Notes: generated by a model from the sequence alone, not told the origin. Positions 10,819 to 22,241 are shown, counted from the first letter of the stretch. The stretch: DNA of 64,000 bases from Pisolithus tinctorius (GCA_024663395.1 JANFAH010000107.1:62001-126000); one strand, 5' to 3'. Numbers and translations are program-made.

Positions 10819-12781
10819 GTGTTGCCACATGAATCCACCCAAACAGGGTTTTTAGTATTGGTTGAGGACTTGTACAAATTGCAAGGAGACCAGGACTGCA
10901 CTTTTTCTGTGTGTTCTCTTTATGTTTCTGATCCTCCCTTATACCCTTTGAAGTCTACCACTCTTTTGCCCACAGACACTTCCAAAAATTATGCTGTGGC
11001 ATTTATCTATGATTTACAAGGCAACAGTATGCCCCCTGTTGATCCCTTTGATACCAGTTCCATTTCTCCAACTGATCCTTTCTTGTTTTCAACTGCTACT
11101 ACCATTTCTCCACTGACAACCTCTGCCTTACACTCTACTTATCAGTTTGATCCTGTTTATCATGTCTTAAAGTACAAACCTGTAGTGAGGAAGGTGAGGC
11201 TGGTACCAATGTTGATGCCAGTGGAATTCCAGGTAGAGCATTGGGAGGCTGAAGACCCACTCACAGATTTGCCTGTATTACCTACTTGTCCCCCTCTGTT
11301 TGTGCCAGGTTCCAGGTTTATGTTTACTCAGGAATGAGCTGACAAGCTCAATCTGGACCTGGCAAAGTTTCTTTGGCCTGCAGAATTAGACCTAGTGTGA
11401 TGGTTGGTCAGGGAGCAAGATGATGCTTTCGCTTGGGACACTTCAGAAAGAGGGACCTTTTGAGAGGATATGTTCCTGTCTCTGAAGATACCTATGCTAG
11501 TCCACAAGCCTTGGGTTGAGTGTAATATTCCCATTCCTCCAAAGAAAAGATTTCTGCAGGGGTTTATGAACCATCTACTTTGTCCTATTGCTTGAAATGG
11601 TTCTGCATAGTCAAGAAGGACAGAAAATCTCTGCATCTTGTCCATGACTTACAACCTCTAAACACTGTTTCTATTCAGGACTCAGCCATTCCCCCATTTG
11701 TTGACTTGATCACTGAAGCCTTCACCTGCCATTTGGTCTACAGAATTTTAGATCTTATGGTCAGATATGATCATTGCACCATCCATGATGGTTACCATGA
11801 CCTCACTACCTTCCAAACCCCTATTGGTACCCTTCAACTCACCAAACTTCCTATGGGCTACACAAATGCCATCTAGATTTTCCATGGAGATGACTGTTGG
11901 ATTTTGAAGGATGAAATTCCAGAAGTCACCATTCTGTTTATCAATGACTGTCCTAACAAAGGCCCCAAATCCCATTACCAAAATCCCAATGGCACCTATG
12001 AGACAATCCCACAGAATTCCAGGATTAGACACTTCATCTGGGAACATCTGCAGAATGTCAACTGAGTCTTACACCATCTGCACCATGTGGGAGCCACCAT
12101 TTCAGCAAAGAAATGCATCATTGCTGTGCTGTCTATCATAGTGGTTGGGAACAAGGTGTCATTTGAGGGCAGAATTCCAGACAAAGCTAAAGTCCAAAAG
12201 ATTAAAGATTGGCCTTACTGCACAAACATTACTGAAGTGCATGAATTTTTAGGTCTCTGCTCATACTGCAGGATCTTCATCAAAGACTTCACCAAACATG
12301 CATGTCCCCTTGTTGAGCTGACCAAGAAAGACATTCCCTTTGAATTCTGTGATGAACATAGGGAAGTGATGGAGTACCTTCTCCAGGCAATTGTCTCATC
12401 CCCTGCATTGTGAACTATCAACTATAATTCCAAAAGGAATGTCATCTTAGCAGTCAACACTTCTAACATCACTATTGGGTACCTCCTCATGGAAGAGGGG
12501 GAAGATGGAAAATGCTGCCTTGCTTGGTTTGGCTCAATTACCCTCAATGATTGTGAATGCTGCTACAGCCAAGCAAAGCTCAAGCTATTTGGACTTTTCT
12601 GTGCCTTGCATGACATCAGACTTCATATCTTTGGCATGCAGAATTTAGTTGTCAAAGTGGATGCATGGTACATCAAAGGGATGATTAACAATCCTGACTT
12701 ACCATAAACCATTGGATCACTGGAATTCTTCCATTTGATTTTGAGCTTGTACATGTTCCAGGACACAAGCATACAGTGCCA
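10819..12781 (+). pseudogene. pol: Element A gypsy pol, RT and RNase H part
   Basis: Plus-strand gypsy polyprotein of a lineage different from C and D. From the left: a spacer (YHVLKYKPVVRKVRLVP), a degenerate finger/palm with VHDLQPLN and FQTPIGTLQLTKLPMGYTN, a catalytic box reading FIND, then connection and RNase H (ILAVNTSNITIGY ... YSQAKLKLFGLF ... VDAWYIKGM). FIND in place of an expected FIDD is a D to N change. Several in-frame stops break it. The frame is cut at 12781 by the poly(A) insertion and resumes at 16634 with the same codon phase. Confidence 0.8.
12769..12781. repeat. 13-bp target-site duplication, left copy
   Basis: GCATACAGTGCCA here and at 16621-16633. In both places it encodes the HTVP of element A pol, so the duplicate was made when sequence was inserted between them. 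Confidence 0.8.
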
Positions 12782-12935
12782 ATGCCTCTTGATCAGTAAC
12801 CACCATCTTCCCCCATGGGAAAGCCCCACACCACTACCAAACACCAGTGCTTGTCACTGGCCCCCTGTGCCATCCTCCTCACTGAGGTGGGGAGGTGCTT
12901 TCATGCTTTCCCCAAGGGTACCTTCAAGTCCTGGT

Positions 12936-13839
12936 TGTCATGTCCATGACTCTCAGACTCGGTCCCAGTCCAGTCCGGACCCCTAGCCCCTATCTCCGGT
13001 CAAGTCTGGTCCTAGTCTGGCCTAGAAAACCCAATCCCAGGCCTAGAAAACCCAACTCTGGCCTAAATAACTTGAGTCCGGTGTTTTACCCCTATCTCCG
13101 GTCCATTTCGGCCTCCCAGCCTTGTGCTGCTCCACCCTGGTCCTCCCAGGTCTATGTCTGGGTCACCTGGACATAACTCCAGTCTGTTTCCCTTTGTTTA
13201 TACTATATTTAGTCTAGCCCATTCATCTGACTTTGCTTACTGTACAATCCTGTGTCTGACCCTGGTTATGCCAGTCACCTGGACTTTAGCTATTAGCCTC
13301 AGCACAGCCACTATGGCTGTCCTCCTCTTGCTAATCATCTTTCTAATAGCTTATCAACAAGTCTGGCTTCATGTTCTTTACTCTGGACCGGCCTCATGTA
13401 TTTAACCCCTGTACATACTTCGTAGCACCCTCAGTCAGAATATCAATTAAGTATTACCCTCAACTCCTGTACTACACCCCGAGTCTACTCTATAGCTAAG
13501 GCTGAGCCTTAGGCTATCCCTGGCCCCTGTCCTGGACCTCTCCCTGGCTTGCATAAGGGTACAGCACATAAGCTGAGACCAAGGGAGGTAGATCCAACCC
13601 CAGACCAGCTTCCCCTTGTGCACACTCCAAGACCGGTCAGTTTCCCATGCTACTGGCCTTGTTCCTGCGCTCCTGGCCTTAAGTCCGGTCCTCTGGACTT
13701 AGCCCCTAACCTCCAGCCTCAACTCCGGTCCATCCAGACTTGGCCCCTGTCTCCTGTCCTTGACTTTGGCCACCTGGACTTAGCCCCTGTCACCTGGTCT
13801 TGAAGCCTGGTCACTCCGAGGGTAAACCTGTACTTGACA
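12936..13839 (+). repeat. Family A solo LTR
   Basis: 904 bp, TGTCATGTCC...ACTTGACA, flanked by the perfect TSD CTGGT (12931-12935, 13840-13844). Contains a TATA-like tract near 13395 and, about 35 bp on, CAGTCAGAATATCAA, resembling the transcription-start motif of the B and D LTRs. No internal sequence follows, so it is solo. Confidence 0.9.
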
Positions 13840-14131
13840 CTGGTTCACACTGCCAGCTGTCCCTCATGCAGTACTTCATCACCTTGCTGCCTGCCCCCCA
13901 CATGGTCATGGACCATAAAGGCTGGCCCTGGTGCCAGAGACTGGATGGGTGTACCTTGAATATGTGAAGTTCTATCAAAACAACATGCTGGTGCACCTAT
14001 GTGCTCAGCAGGCCCTCAACAAACCCCATCTCCCCTCCAGATCACTGTCAAAGCCCTGCCCTGGCAGAGGGATCCCCCTCCTTCATCAGAACCCTTGGCA
14101 GAGGTAGCAGAGCTCCATGGTGAGATAGTGG

Positions 14132-15910
14132 TGTGAGTTAAAGTGTGGTTCAGTGGTGAAAACCAACCAAAACCAACACAAAAGACAGCAAAGGCAAGTG
14201 GTGGTGTGCCTATGCAGTACCCAGATGGTAGAACCTTATCTTTGGGAGGGTTTTTGTGAGCTACAACACTCAAAGACAAGTGCTAAGGGTTGGGGGTGCT
14301 CCTGACAAAGAAGGAGCAGGAATGTGAGAGGAAGCGATAGGGTAGACTGCTATCAGCCTACAGAAGGATGGATGATGACTTAATTCAATATTCTGAGCTG
14401 CACTGAGCTCAGGGAGGACTTGGAGTGAAGTGTATTGATGATAGATGATGATAAGCAAAGTAAATGATAGTTAGACCCTTAATAAAGTCTCAACTATTGA
14501 AACTGATGAATGAATTACTGAGGAATGATGAATTACCAGCAAGAGGGGCTCTCTGATGTTGTTTTTTTTTAGCTATCTAAGTACAGTGATTTATATACAG
14601 TACAAGAGCATTGCCTATGGAAAACAAGGTGCAAACACTTGGTAAGTGATTGGTAACAGATCAGTAAGGAATGTAAGCAGTGGGTAATTGTCTTAGAAAG
14701 CATTGGTGAGCATTGGTAAGGACAAGTAAGCCAAAAAGTGAAGAATCAGTTAGCAAAGTCAAAAGACTAGTAAGTATTGGCAATAGGTGAGTCAAGGACA
14801 GTCAGAATGTCAAAGCATGAGTCAAGTAATGTCAGAAACTGGGAAAGTGCACTGGAATTGCATTAGGGAGAGGCAGTGCATGTCACATCTTGAAGAGATT
14901 GCTTCTAGGCCAAGGTGGGATGACAGAGAGGCAGTGCTGATCTGATGCCAATATAGTACAACCAAAAGCAGACAGGGTGAGTCTGATGTCAACAGGGGTC
15001 AAGCTTTGGGGGTCTGTGGGGTGACAGGAGCATAGGGGATCACAAGCTTCCCCCCCAAACTGTCCTCTCAGTGAAGCAAATAAAAACTTCATGAAAGCAT
15101 CTTCTGCTGTATCTTGCAATAAGGAGGCAAGATGTGCATCATACTCATCATGGATGCAATCAGGAAGAGTGGAGAACAGTAGATTATACTGTAGCTGTAG
15201 CAATTTTGGTAGAATGATGGATGAGATTGGTATGAAGACATTGCAGGGAGCAGGGAGGAAGGATCCATATGCTTCTTGGACTGGAGAGACTGAAATGACC
15301 ACATAAGACCTTTCTAAGTGAATGACAGACCTGAGGCAACCAAAGAACATCCTCCTAGAGGTCATACTGACAAAATGGATGTGCTGTCCAAGCTGGATGG
15401 GCTGAGGGGGGGCGGACAAGGATGGGATGTACCAGGATGCTTCAGGATGGAAGCTGGTAGGAATTCCTGGTAGATATACATAGCTATTGTCCCTAGCAAA
15501 GGGGACAAGTGAAATGATTGATGTAGAGGTGGCCATATCAGAGGAATTAGCAAAATGAGCATCTTTTGGAGGGAGTGCTGTAGAAATGTGTGGAGTGTGT
15601 AGATCCTTTCCAACTTTGGAAGGTAGGATTACATGGCTGAGTACTATAAGCATGTGTGAGAATAGTGTTGGTATCTGCAGAACTGGTGGAGATATGTCGA
15701 AAACCAGAATGCCATACATGGGCACTTAAGAATTTTTTTTGGCACTTAACTTGCTTCCTTCCTTTTTCTTTGGCATTGATGACTCATTCTTGTGTGATGG
15801 ATGACTGCCAATGTTCCTGGCTGTCATTCTTTGCATGAGGGTCATAGGCTTCATCTCCATTCATCAGCAGTATCCATGTCCACATCACCAAACACCTTTG
15901 GTGTGTGACA
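14132..15910 (-). mobile_element. Repeat F copy 2
   Basis: Minus-strand copy, TGTCACACACC at 15910 to TTTAACTCACA at 14132, 1779 bp. Flanks are GTGG (14128-14131) and GCAG (15911-15914); both derive from GCGG by one CpG transition each, on opposite strands, so a decayed 4-bp TSD is likely. On the minus strand a TATATAAA box lies near 14590, about 450 bp from the 3' end. Confidence 0.8.
14883..15725 (-). CDS. F2 internal ORF, unknown function
   Basis: A 280-codon open frame, the longest in the F family, starting MPMYGILVFDISPP. It shares the central blocks YVYLPGIPTSFHPEA, SMTSRRMFFG and VQEAYGSFLPAPCNVFIP with F1, F3 and F4, but its C-terminus is extended by a deletion that removes the usual Pro/Ser tail. 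It reads through in spite of CpG decay. No signal peptide, repeat or catalytic motif is evident. It may be the last exon of a spliced gene, because TTTTTAG-like acceptor sequence precedes it in the other copies. Whether it is expressed is unknown. Confidence 0.4.
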   Translation of the reverse strand: MPMYGILVFDISPPVLQIPTLFSHMLIVLSHVILPSKVGKDLHTPHISTALPPKDAHFANSSDMATSTSIISLVPFARDNSYVYLPGIPTSFHPEASWYIPSLSAPPQPIQLGQHIHFVSMTSRRMFFGCLRSVIHLERSYVVISVSPVQEAYGSFLPAPCNVFIPISSIILPKLLQLQYNLLFSTLPDCIHDEYDAHLASLLQDTAEDAFMKFLFASLRGQFGGEACDPLCSCHPTDPQSLTPVDIRLTLSAFGCTILASDQHCLSVIPPWPRSNLFKM

Positions 15911-15955
15911 GCAGCTCTTTGAGCCAAGTTCAAAGCCTTCTGTAAAGCCCATGAG

Positions 15956-16354
15956 GTGTCCCATCAAACCTTGCAGTCTCCAGGCACTGCCCCCATGGCC
16001 ATGCCCCCCCATTCCCCCTTCCCCCCCTCCTCATTATCACTATCCACCATGCAGGAGTGCACAGCCCACCCAGATCGCACTTGGTTGCAACCCATACTAG
16101 ACAATGAGTTCTGCCCAGTGTTCCTCTGCCACACTGACTCCTCCATGGTTCCTATCTACACCAGGTCACTTCCTGAGGACATGTACTGGGTGGTCTCTGT
16201 GATGTTTGAGAGGTGGGGCTCTGTCCATGTTGGTTCTGACTCCAATGGAGACTTAATCATGTTGGAAGAGGCCCCCTCTGGTGCTGTTGTTGCCATGGTA
16301 TATGCCCTGACTGGAAGCATCCCCCCTTTCTCTCAACTCCCTACTACTACTTAG
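15956..16354 (+). CDS. Unrecognised 132-codon ORF in poly(A) insertion
   Basis: Opens MSHQTLQSPGTAP, has a Pro-rich run (PPHSPFPPSSLS), then a denser block with ILDNEFCPVFLCHTDSS and YWVVSVMFERWGSVHVG, and ends at TAG 16352-16354. The same frame extends upstream (KFKAFCKAHEV, broken by a TGA) and, skipping F2, to LAEVAELHGEIVA before 14131, so the original product was longer. I do not recognise the family. It lies inside the poly(A)-tailed insertion, about 250 bp before the tail. Confidence 0.4.
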   Translation: MSHQTLQSPGTAPMAMPPHSPFPPSSLSLSTMQECTAHPDRTWLQPILDNEFCPVFLCHTDSSMVPIYTRSLPEDMYWVVSVMFERWGSVHVGSDSNGDLIMLEEAPSGAVVAMVYALTGSIPPFSQLPTTT

Positions 16355-16633
16355 CTGGGCCATGGCCCCTCAGTAGACAGCCCCTGGCATCACCCCCCCA
16401 CCCTGATTTTCTCTAACCCTCACCTCTGCCCACAGCATTCACTGGCTCCAGTCTTGTCTGTCTGCCCTTGTGGTGTTGGGCAGTGTGGATTGATCCTGAG
16501 TTAGTTGCCCCCCCCCATTAGCCTCCTTGGACCTTCATGTCTGGCTAGTATAGTGTGACATAGGGTGTACTTACATACTCTCATGCACTTTAATTAAGAG
16601 TTAAAAAAAAAGAGAAAGAGGCATACAGTGCCA

Positions 16634-17298
16634 GCCAGACTTTTGAGGAGGCTGAGAGCAGAAGAAGATGAGGAGGGAGAAGAGGACTGTAAGGATTGGA
16701 TAGATGAGTGTGGGGCTTTCACTGTTGAGCTCTTGAATTGTAGGGAACTGCATTTCAAGTCTCAGCCTTACCCTTTGGAAATTCCAAGCATCATGTCAGA
16801 CTCATCACTTGCCCTGCCACAGAGTCTAGGTACCTTTACCACTGAAGAATCAATGCCAGAAAACTTTGAGACTGGAATTCCAAGATCAGAGAAAGCAAAG
16901 CAGAGAGAGGAGAGGTTGAGAGTGGTGAGGGAGTTTTTGGAGATGAAGAAAATGCCAGAGGGGTTGGAAGAGGGGGAGTTGGAGAGCCTAGTGCATCTTG
17001 TGACTCAGTATTTCATGAAAGGAGGGGAACTGTGGAGGAAGGAGCCCCAGGGATGGCATCAGCTAGTGTACCCACACACAAACACCTTGGAATTCTCTGC
17101 CAGGCTCACAACAAGCTGGGGCACAAGGGTATCTTCTCAACATGCATACATTTGCTGACTCAGTTTTGGTGGCCCATGCCAGAGCAGGACATCCACTGGT
17201 ATGTTAAATCATGCCATGAATGCCAGATCCACCATCTGGATCACATACATATTCCACTGGTTGTCTCCATTCCCAAAACCCTATTCTACAAGACATAC
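16634..17298 (+). pseudogene. pol: Element A pol, linker and integrase zinc finger
   Basis: Resumes the RNase H-integrase linker (RLRAEEDEEGEEDCKDWIDE) immediately after the duplicated HTVP. Acidic connector, then the integrase His-Cys finger split over two frames: HNKLGHKGIFSTCIH ... QFWWPMPEQDIHWYVKSCHECQ. At least one frameshift lies near 17050-17090. Interrupted at 17298 by a solo B LTR. Confidence 0.75.
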
Positions 17299-18032
17299 TG
17301 TCATGACTGTGTGTTTATCCTAAGTCCTCACTCACTCTGTATCCTTCTCCACCAATCATTCACTCATTCCACACCAACTCCACCCATCCTCTGTCAGTTA
17401 TGAACCTCCTCCACTCCAACTGCTGTTGGACTTGTGTTGGTCTACTGTCAGACTGAGTGGACCATTCTCTGAGTGGTCATGTGACCTCCCTTCTGACTGT
17501 TCCCTGACAGCATGCAGTCAGGTACTCCACAGTGTGTGCACTGCATGGTCCAGCACCTGGACTCTTTCCTTTTTGGGATGTTCTATGTTACCCATCATCT
17601 GTCCTCTGTCTTCCCTTCATTCATTGTCTAGGAAGTTTTTGCTTGAAAATTTACAAGTCTCTGTATGTCAGTTCCAATTCTGGTTACTGTACCTCTACAG
17701 TAGTATAAAAGCATGTACCATACTCCACTGTTCTTCAGTACAAATATCAACTTAGTTCCTACTCCCTCTTCTCCAACTTCTGTCTATTGGAGTTACCTCT
17801 GACAATCCATCTGGTCTCTACCTCTGAAATACAAGGGCTGAGATCACACAAGGGGTAGTGCACAAGCTAAACATGATGCCCTCACTCTGCTCTGCCTCTG
17901 TCTCAGTGGACTTCATCCCTGCTGACACTCTGTTGGTCAGAGTTCTGTCCCTTCTGTGTCAGACTTGCTTCTGAGCCTCTCCCCAGACTTTGTCTAGTGT
18001 CAGAGTTGGTCAGAGTAGGCCCAAACTTGGCA
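17299..18032 (+). repeat. Family B solo LTR, plus orientation
   Basis: 734 bp, TGTCATGACTG...ACTTGGCA, with the perfect TSD CATAC (17294-17298, 18033-18037). It splits the integrase domain of element A. Confidence 0.9.
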
Positions 18033-18037
18033 CATAC

Positions 18038-18996
18038 ATGGACATGTTCTTAATACCAAAGTCAAACAGCTTTCACTATGTCACCCAAGCTCACAGTTCA
18101 CTCACCAGTTATCCCAAATGGGCTATGCTTCATGCAGAGACAGACAAGTCCATTGGAAAATTCATCTTTGAACAGATTTTGTGCCATTAGGGTGCTGTTG
18201 TGGAGATTGTCACAGATAATGGGGGACCATATCTCCTTGTCCTTGACTGGCTCTCCAAGACCTTTGGAATCCATCACATACACATCTCTCCTTATAACTC
18301 ACAGGCTAACAGAGTTGTTGAATGGCAGCATTTTGATGTAAGAGAGGTGTTGGTGAAGAGTTGTGGTGGGGAGGCATCAAAGTGGTCAGAAGTCACCCTG
18401 CAGTATTTTGGGCAGAAAGGGTTATGGTCCATAAGGCAACTGGGTTTTCTCTGTCCTATATGGCTCAGTGTCAAACCCAGACTCCCTTTTGATCTGGTTG
18501 AAGTGATGTTCTTGGTCCCTTTCAAGGTGGAATTTTATTTAACCACTGATCTCACTGCTCATTGTACTCACCAGCTCCAGAAAAACCCCAAACACCTTGC
18601 TTGAATCCACAAACTAGTCCTGAAATCCCACTTCATGTCAGCTAAGGATTTCATTGCTTGTTTCATGCATACCATCAAAGACTTTGACTTTGAACCAGGG
18701 TCACTCATCCTTGTTTGGAATTCCCACATTGAACTAGAACTTGACTGGAAAACCAAACCACACTACCTGGGACCAATGATCATTGTCCAATGCACTAAAG
18801 GTGGCTCATACATGCTTGCAAAATTAGATGGTGCTGTCTTGAAATTCTACTTTGCTGCCTTTCATCTATACCCATATTTCCCACAGAATAATGCTCATAT
18901 TGAAGTCACCCAGCTGACCAGCATTTCTGCACAAGACCTGGGTCACCTCAAAGATGATTTGTTCCTAGACCTATGCTTGCTGGTGACCTGTTGGAC
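18038..18996 (+). pseudogene. pol: Element A pol, integrase core and C-terminus
   Basis: Continues the integrase: VEIVTDNGGPY (second catalytic Asp), then a region corresponding to the Glu-bearing helix (YNSQANRVVEWQHFDVREVLVKSC), and a C-terminal part (IKDFDFEPGSLILVWNSHIE ... KPHYLGPMIIV). Several stops and frameshifts. It is cut at 18996 by a solo A LTR; a GATGAGTAG at 20709-20717 may be the end of the frame. Confidence 0.75.
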
Positions 18997-20697
18997 TGTC
19001 ATATCCATGACTCTTGGACTCATGCCCAGTCCAGTCTGGACCCCTAGCCCCTATCTCCAGTCAAGTCAAGTCCTAGTCTGGCCTAGAAAACCTAACTCTG
19101 GTCCTAAATAACCCAACTCAGGCCTAGATAACTCAAGTCTGGTGTTTTACCCCTATCTCCAGTCCACTCCAGCCTCCCAGCCTTGTGCTGCTCCACCCCA
19201 GTCCTCCCAGGTCCATGTCTGGATCACCCAGGCATAACTCTGGTCTGTTTTCCATTGTTTGTACTATATTTAGCTTGGTCCTCTTGTCTAACTTTGCTTA
19301 CTGTACAAAACCTGTGTCTGACTCTGGTTATGCCAGTCACCCAGACTTTAACTATTAGTCTTGGCACAGCCTCTATGGCTGTCCTCTCTTGCTAATCCTC
19401 TTGCTAATAGCTTATTAACAAGTCCAGCTTCATGTTCATTACCCTGCACCAGCCTCATGTATTTAACCTCTGTAAATACTTTGTAGCACCTCAGTCAGAA
19501 TATCAACTAAGTATTACCCCCAAGTCTGTATTACCCCTCAAGTCTACTCTATAGCTAAGGCCAAGCCTTAAGCTATCTACAGCCCCTGTCCTGGACCTCT
19601 CCCCAGCTTGCATAAGGGTACAGCACATAAGCTGAGACCAAGGGAGGTAGATCCAACCCTGGACTGGCTTCCCCCTGTGTGCACTCTGTCATGACCATGA
19701 CACCAGCGTAAGCCCCTAACACCTACTCTGCCCTTTTCTGACATGTTCCCGCACTTCTCCGCCCTCCTCCAATGTGTTCCCGCGCTCCTCCGACCCTCCT
19801 GACACATCTCCACACCTCTCCAAGGTCCCCTGTCCATGTTCTGACCAACTCTGCTCAACTCCACCCTAAGGTTGGTCACATGGGTTGTGGGACTTGCAGC
19901 CCTGCATTCTAGATAGGGTTCTGCCCTCATGTTGGTTTTCTCCATTCTTCTGCTCCTTTGGTATTTACCCTCTCTTCCTCGTTGTAGTAGTTTCCTTGTC
20001 TCAGTTAAGGTCCCCATCATCCCTACCCTCTATCCCTTGTGTCAGAAGGACTCTAACCCACTATACACTTATTGGTTTACATTCTGTACTGCACCGCCCT
20101 TGACCTACATCATATATAAGGCCACGTAGTACTCCGATGTAATCAGTACAAATATCGAATAAAGTCCCCACCTTTGACTCCCTCTCAGTCCCCTCCGGAG
20201 TTTCGTCTCCACTCCCTCTGAGTCCACTCCACCTCTGAAATACGAGGGCTGAGCTCGCACAAGGGGGCAGCGCACTAGCTGAACCCAATGCCCTCTCATC
20301 CGACCTCCGACTCTGACCTCAGCCTCCGAAACTTTCCTTCATACCCCTCCGCTCACTGTTTGACGAATATCTCACCACCCAGTGGTCGGATTCACTTCAG
20401 ACTTTGACCGCTGTACTCCGTAGCCCAACCCGCTCCAACTCCGCCCTAAGAAGGAGCCAGGGGTGTTGTCCGACTTTGACACACTCCAAGACCAGTTGGA
20501 TTCCCATGCTACTGGCCTTATTCCCATGCTCCTGGTCTTAAGTCCAGAGGTCTGGACTTAACCCCTGACCTCTGGCCTTAACTCCAGTCCAACCAGACTT
20601 GGCCCCTGTCTCCTGGCCTTGACTCCAGTCAACCAGACTTAGCCCCTGTCTCCTGGTCTTGAAGCCTGGTCACCCAAGGGTAAACCTGTACTTAACA
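18997..20697 (+). repeat. Family A solo LTR, interrupted by a D-family solo LTR
   Basis: Starts TGTCATATCC and ends ACTTAACA, about 901 bp after removing 19687-20486. Flanks TGGAC (18992-18996) and TGGAT (20698-20702) form a 5-bp TSD with one transition. Confidence 0.85.
19687..20481 (+). repeat. Family D solo LTR
   Basis: 795 bp, TGTCATGACC...TTTGACA, closely matching the LTRs of element D, with the perfect TSD CACTC (19682-19686, 20482-20486). Its TATATAAG is kept; the start motif reads AGTACAAATAT, one CpG transition from AGTACGAATAT. Confidence 0.92.
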
Positions 20698-20717
20698 TGG
20701 ATGAGTCAGATGAGTAG

Positions 20718-20939
20718 CCTGTCCTTCTCCTTACTTTATTTCTTTCCTTTCTCCACTCTCTCTTTTATTGATACCCATTTCATCTCATATAAAAACCATG
20801 CTGCTCACAAGAAATGGAGTCAAAAAAAAAATCCTTGACACTCTTTTGTTCAAAGATCCTGTTCTTTTTTTCTTCACTTACTGTAGTACTAATACCAACA
20901 CTCAAAGAAGCTCTAAAATTTTGGAACATACAAATACAA
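20718..20939. other. No gene seen, pyrimidine-rich then A-rich stretch
   Basis: Follows the presumed end of element A pol. Contains CT-rich sequence (20718-20765) and an A10 run near 20822. No feature supported. Confidence 0.4.
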
Positions 20940-21628
20940 GTACAAAATTCTGCAGACATAAAAGTGGTGTTTACAGGTCCTGGAGTTTGTCCTTCAGCTT
21001 TTGGAGTTCCTTGTGCCTCCCCCATGCACCTGCAATCTAGTGATCCAAGTGCTTCCCCAGCAGCCTGAGGATCCTCTGGACCTGGCCCAGTTCAAACTCC
21101 TCATCTTCAGCCCTAGCCTCCAAGACTCATATTTACTCAATGATTCTGGCTGGTACTTGACCACAAGGATATATGGCCTGTGGAATTTCAGTGGTTGCTA
21201 GGATGTTGTCCTGCCCTAGCATTTTGTTGTCTGTGTGCTTGCCTAGCAAGCTGGTTGGCACTGCAGAAAATCCACCTTCAGCAATGGCTTGAGACTCATC
21301 CTCTGGTGCCAGTGAGGGCTTGACTGAGAGGCAGGGTGCTGGAGTGGAGTCAGGGAAGAAGAGAGAGGGAAATACTGAGGGATCACATGGGAGAGGTGCT
21401 GGGGAGGGAATGATTGGGGACAGTGACAGTGTTGGGTTTGGTGGAGGTGTGGGTGTGGGTGTAGGGTCTGGTTGGTGAGGAGGAGTGACCTTCTGAGGCA
21501 GAATCTTCAATGTAAGCTTCTTGGGGGGTTCTGTTACAGGTCCCACTGGAGCCACCTTCAGGGTTGTGGTCGATTTGACTCATTTGTGCAATGGCCCAGC
21601 TACTCCTACAGTGCCAGAGTTCTTTCAC
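20940..21628 (-). pseudogene. Proline-rich and helical ORF, unrecognised
   Basis: Minus-strand coding remnant. The clearest open part is 21133-21555 (140 codons, starting MAPVGPVTEPPKKLTLK), a Pro/Thr-rich segment followed by AIAEGGFSAVPTSLLGK. After its stop the frame continues into a helical stretch (VLEARAEDEEFELG ... RILRLLGKHLDHQIAG ... KELQKLKDKLQDL). It lies just beyond the E LTR. It could be a Gag-like or accessory product of an element lost by rearrangement; I cannot name it. Confidence 0.4.
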
Positions 21629-21641
21629 TGAAGGTGGTGTC

Positions 21642-22226
21642 TGTTAAGTCCAGTTTGTTACTGGTCCAAAGCTGGTCTGGAGTCTGGTCAGGGGTCAGAG
21701 GGGAGATGAAGGTACAAGAGGTGTTGGACTATTGGACTTAGCAACTGAAGGTGCAGTGCTATTCCATTGCATGGGCTGCAGTCTGGTCAAGAGGCAGAAG
21801 ACAGAGAACAGAGAAGACTGGGTTAGATGAGACTTGATTGATTTCAGACTGAGGCTAAACAGATTTTCCTATGGCTTAAATACTAAAGGTAAAGTAAGTG
21901 TAACATAGCACCAGAGACCAGTTTGCACCAGTACAGCAATGATTGGTAAATGGATTGGTAAGTAAGTTGTTACAAAGAATATTATCAAGCAAAGGTATGA
22001 ACAAAGGATTACCAGGAACCAGGGCAGGACTAGTGGCTGGGCCAGGAATTACACTGGTCCAGTACCAACTGAGCAGACAACTTGATTGGGCACTGCCTTG
22101 CAGTGCCTCACAAGCTAATACATTTCTGGGTCAAAGGGTTAAGGCCAGGACTGGGGCAAGGGTTGGATGAGACCAGTTGAGACTGGGGTAGAGCCAGTCT
22201 AGGGTAGTCTAGACATGGTCATGACA
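21642..22226 (-). repeat. Family E LTR, apparent 3' LTR
   Basis: 585 bp; in minus sense it runs TGTCATGACC (22226) to CTTAACA (21642). Directly upstream in that sense is CCAAGAGGGGGATAC (22227-22241), the same kind of polypurine tract plus GATAC that precedes the D 3' LTR. It is therefore the 3' LTR of a minus-strand element whose pol is missing. Confidence 0.75.
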
Positions 22227-22241
22227 GTATCCCCCTCTTGG
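22227..22241 (-). other. Polypurine tract of element E
   Basis: Minus-strand GAGGGGGATAC adjoining the LTR start. It fixes the orientation of element E. Confidence 0.65.

Larger units (their letters stand above)
12782..16620 (+). mobile_element. Poly(A)-tailed insertion in element A (retrocopy or non-LTR type)
   Basis: Bounded by the 13-bp TSD and ending in an A-rich tail (about 16601-16620, nine A followed by agagaaagag). A long TSD with 3' poly(A) is what target-primed reverse transcription leaves. Removing the nested solo LTR (12936-13839) and F2 (14132-15910) leaves about 1.15 kb. It holds the 132-codon frame at 15956-16354, with matching coding sequence upstream of F2, but no RT. It could be a processed gene copy, a SINE-like element or a truncated LINE. 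Confidence 0.65.

Noticed and set aside
21637..22231. GTGTC and GTATC flanking the E LTR as a solo-LTR TSD
   Set aside because: GTATC is the GATAC that belongs to the polypurine tract context, also seen before the D 3' LTR, so the near match is probably chance. It is treated as a 3' LTR.
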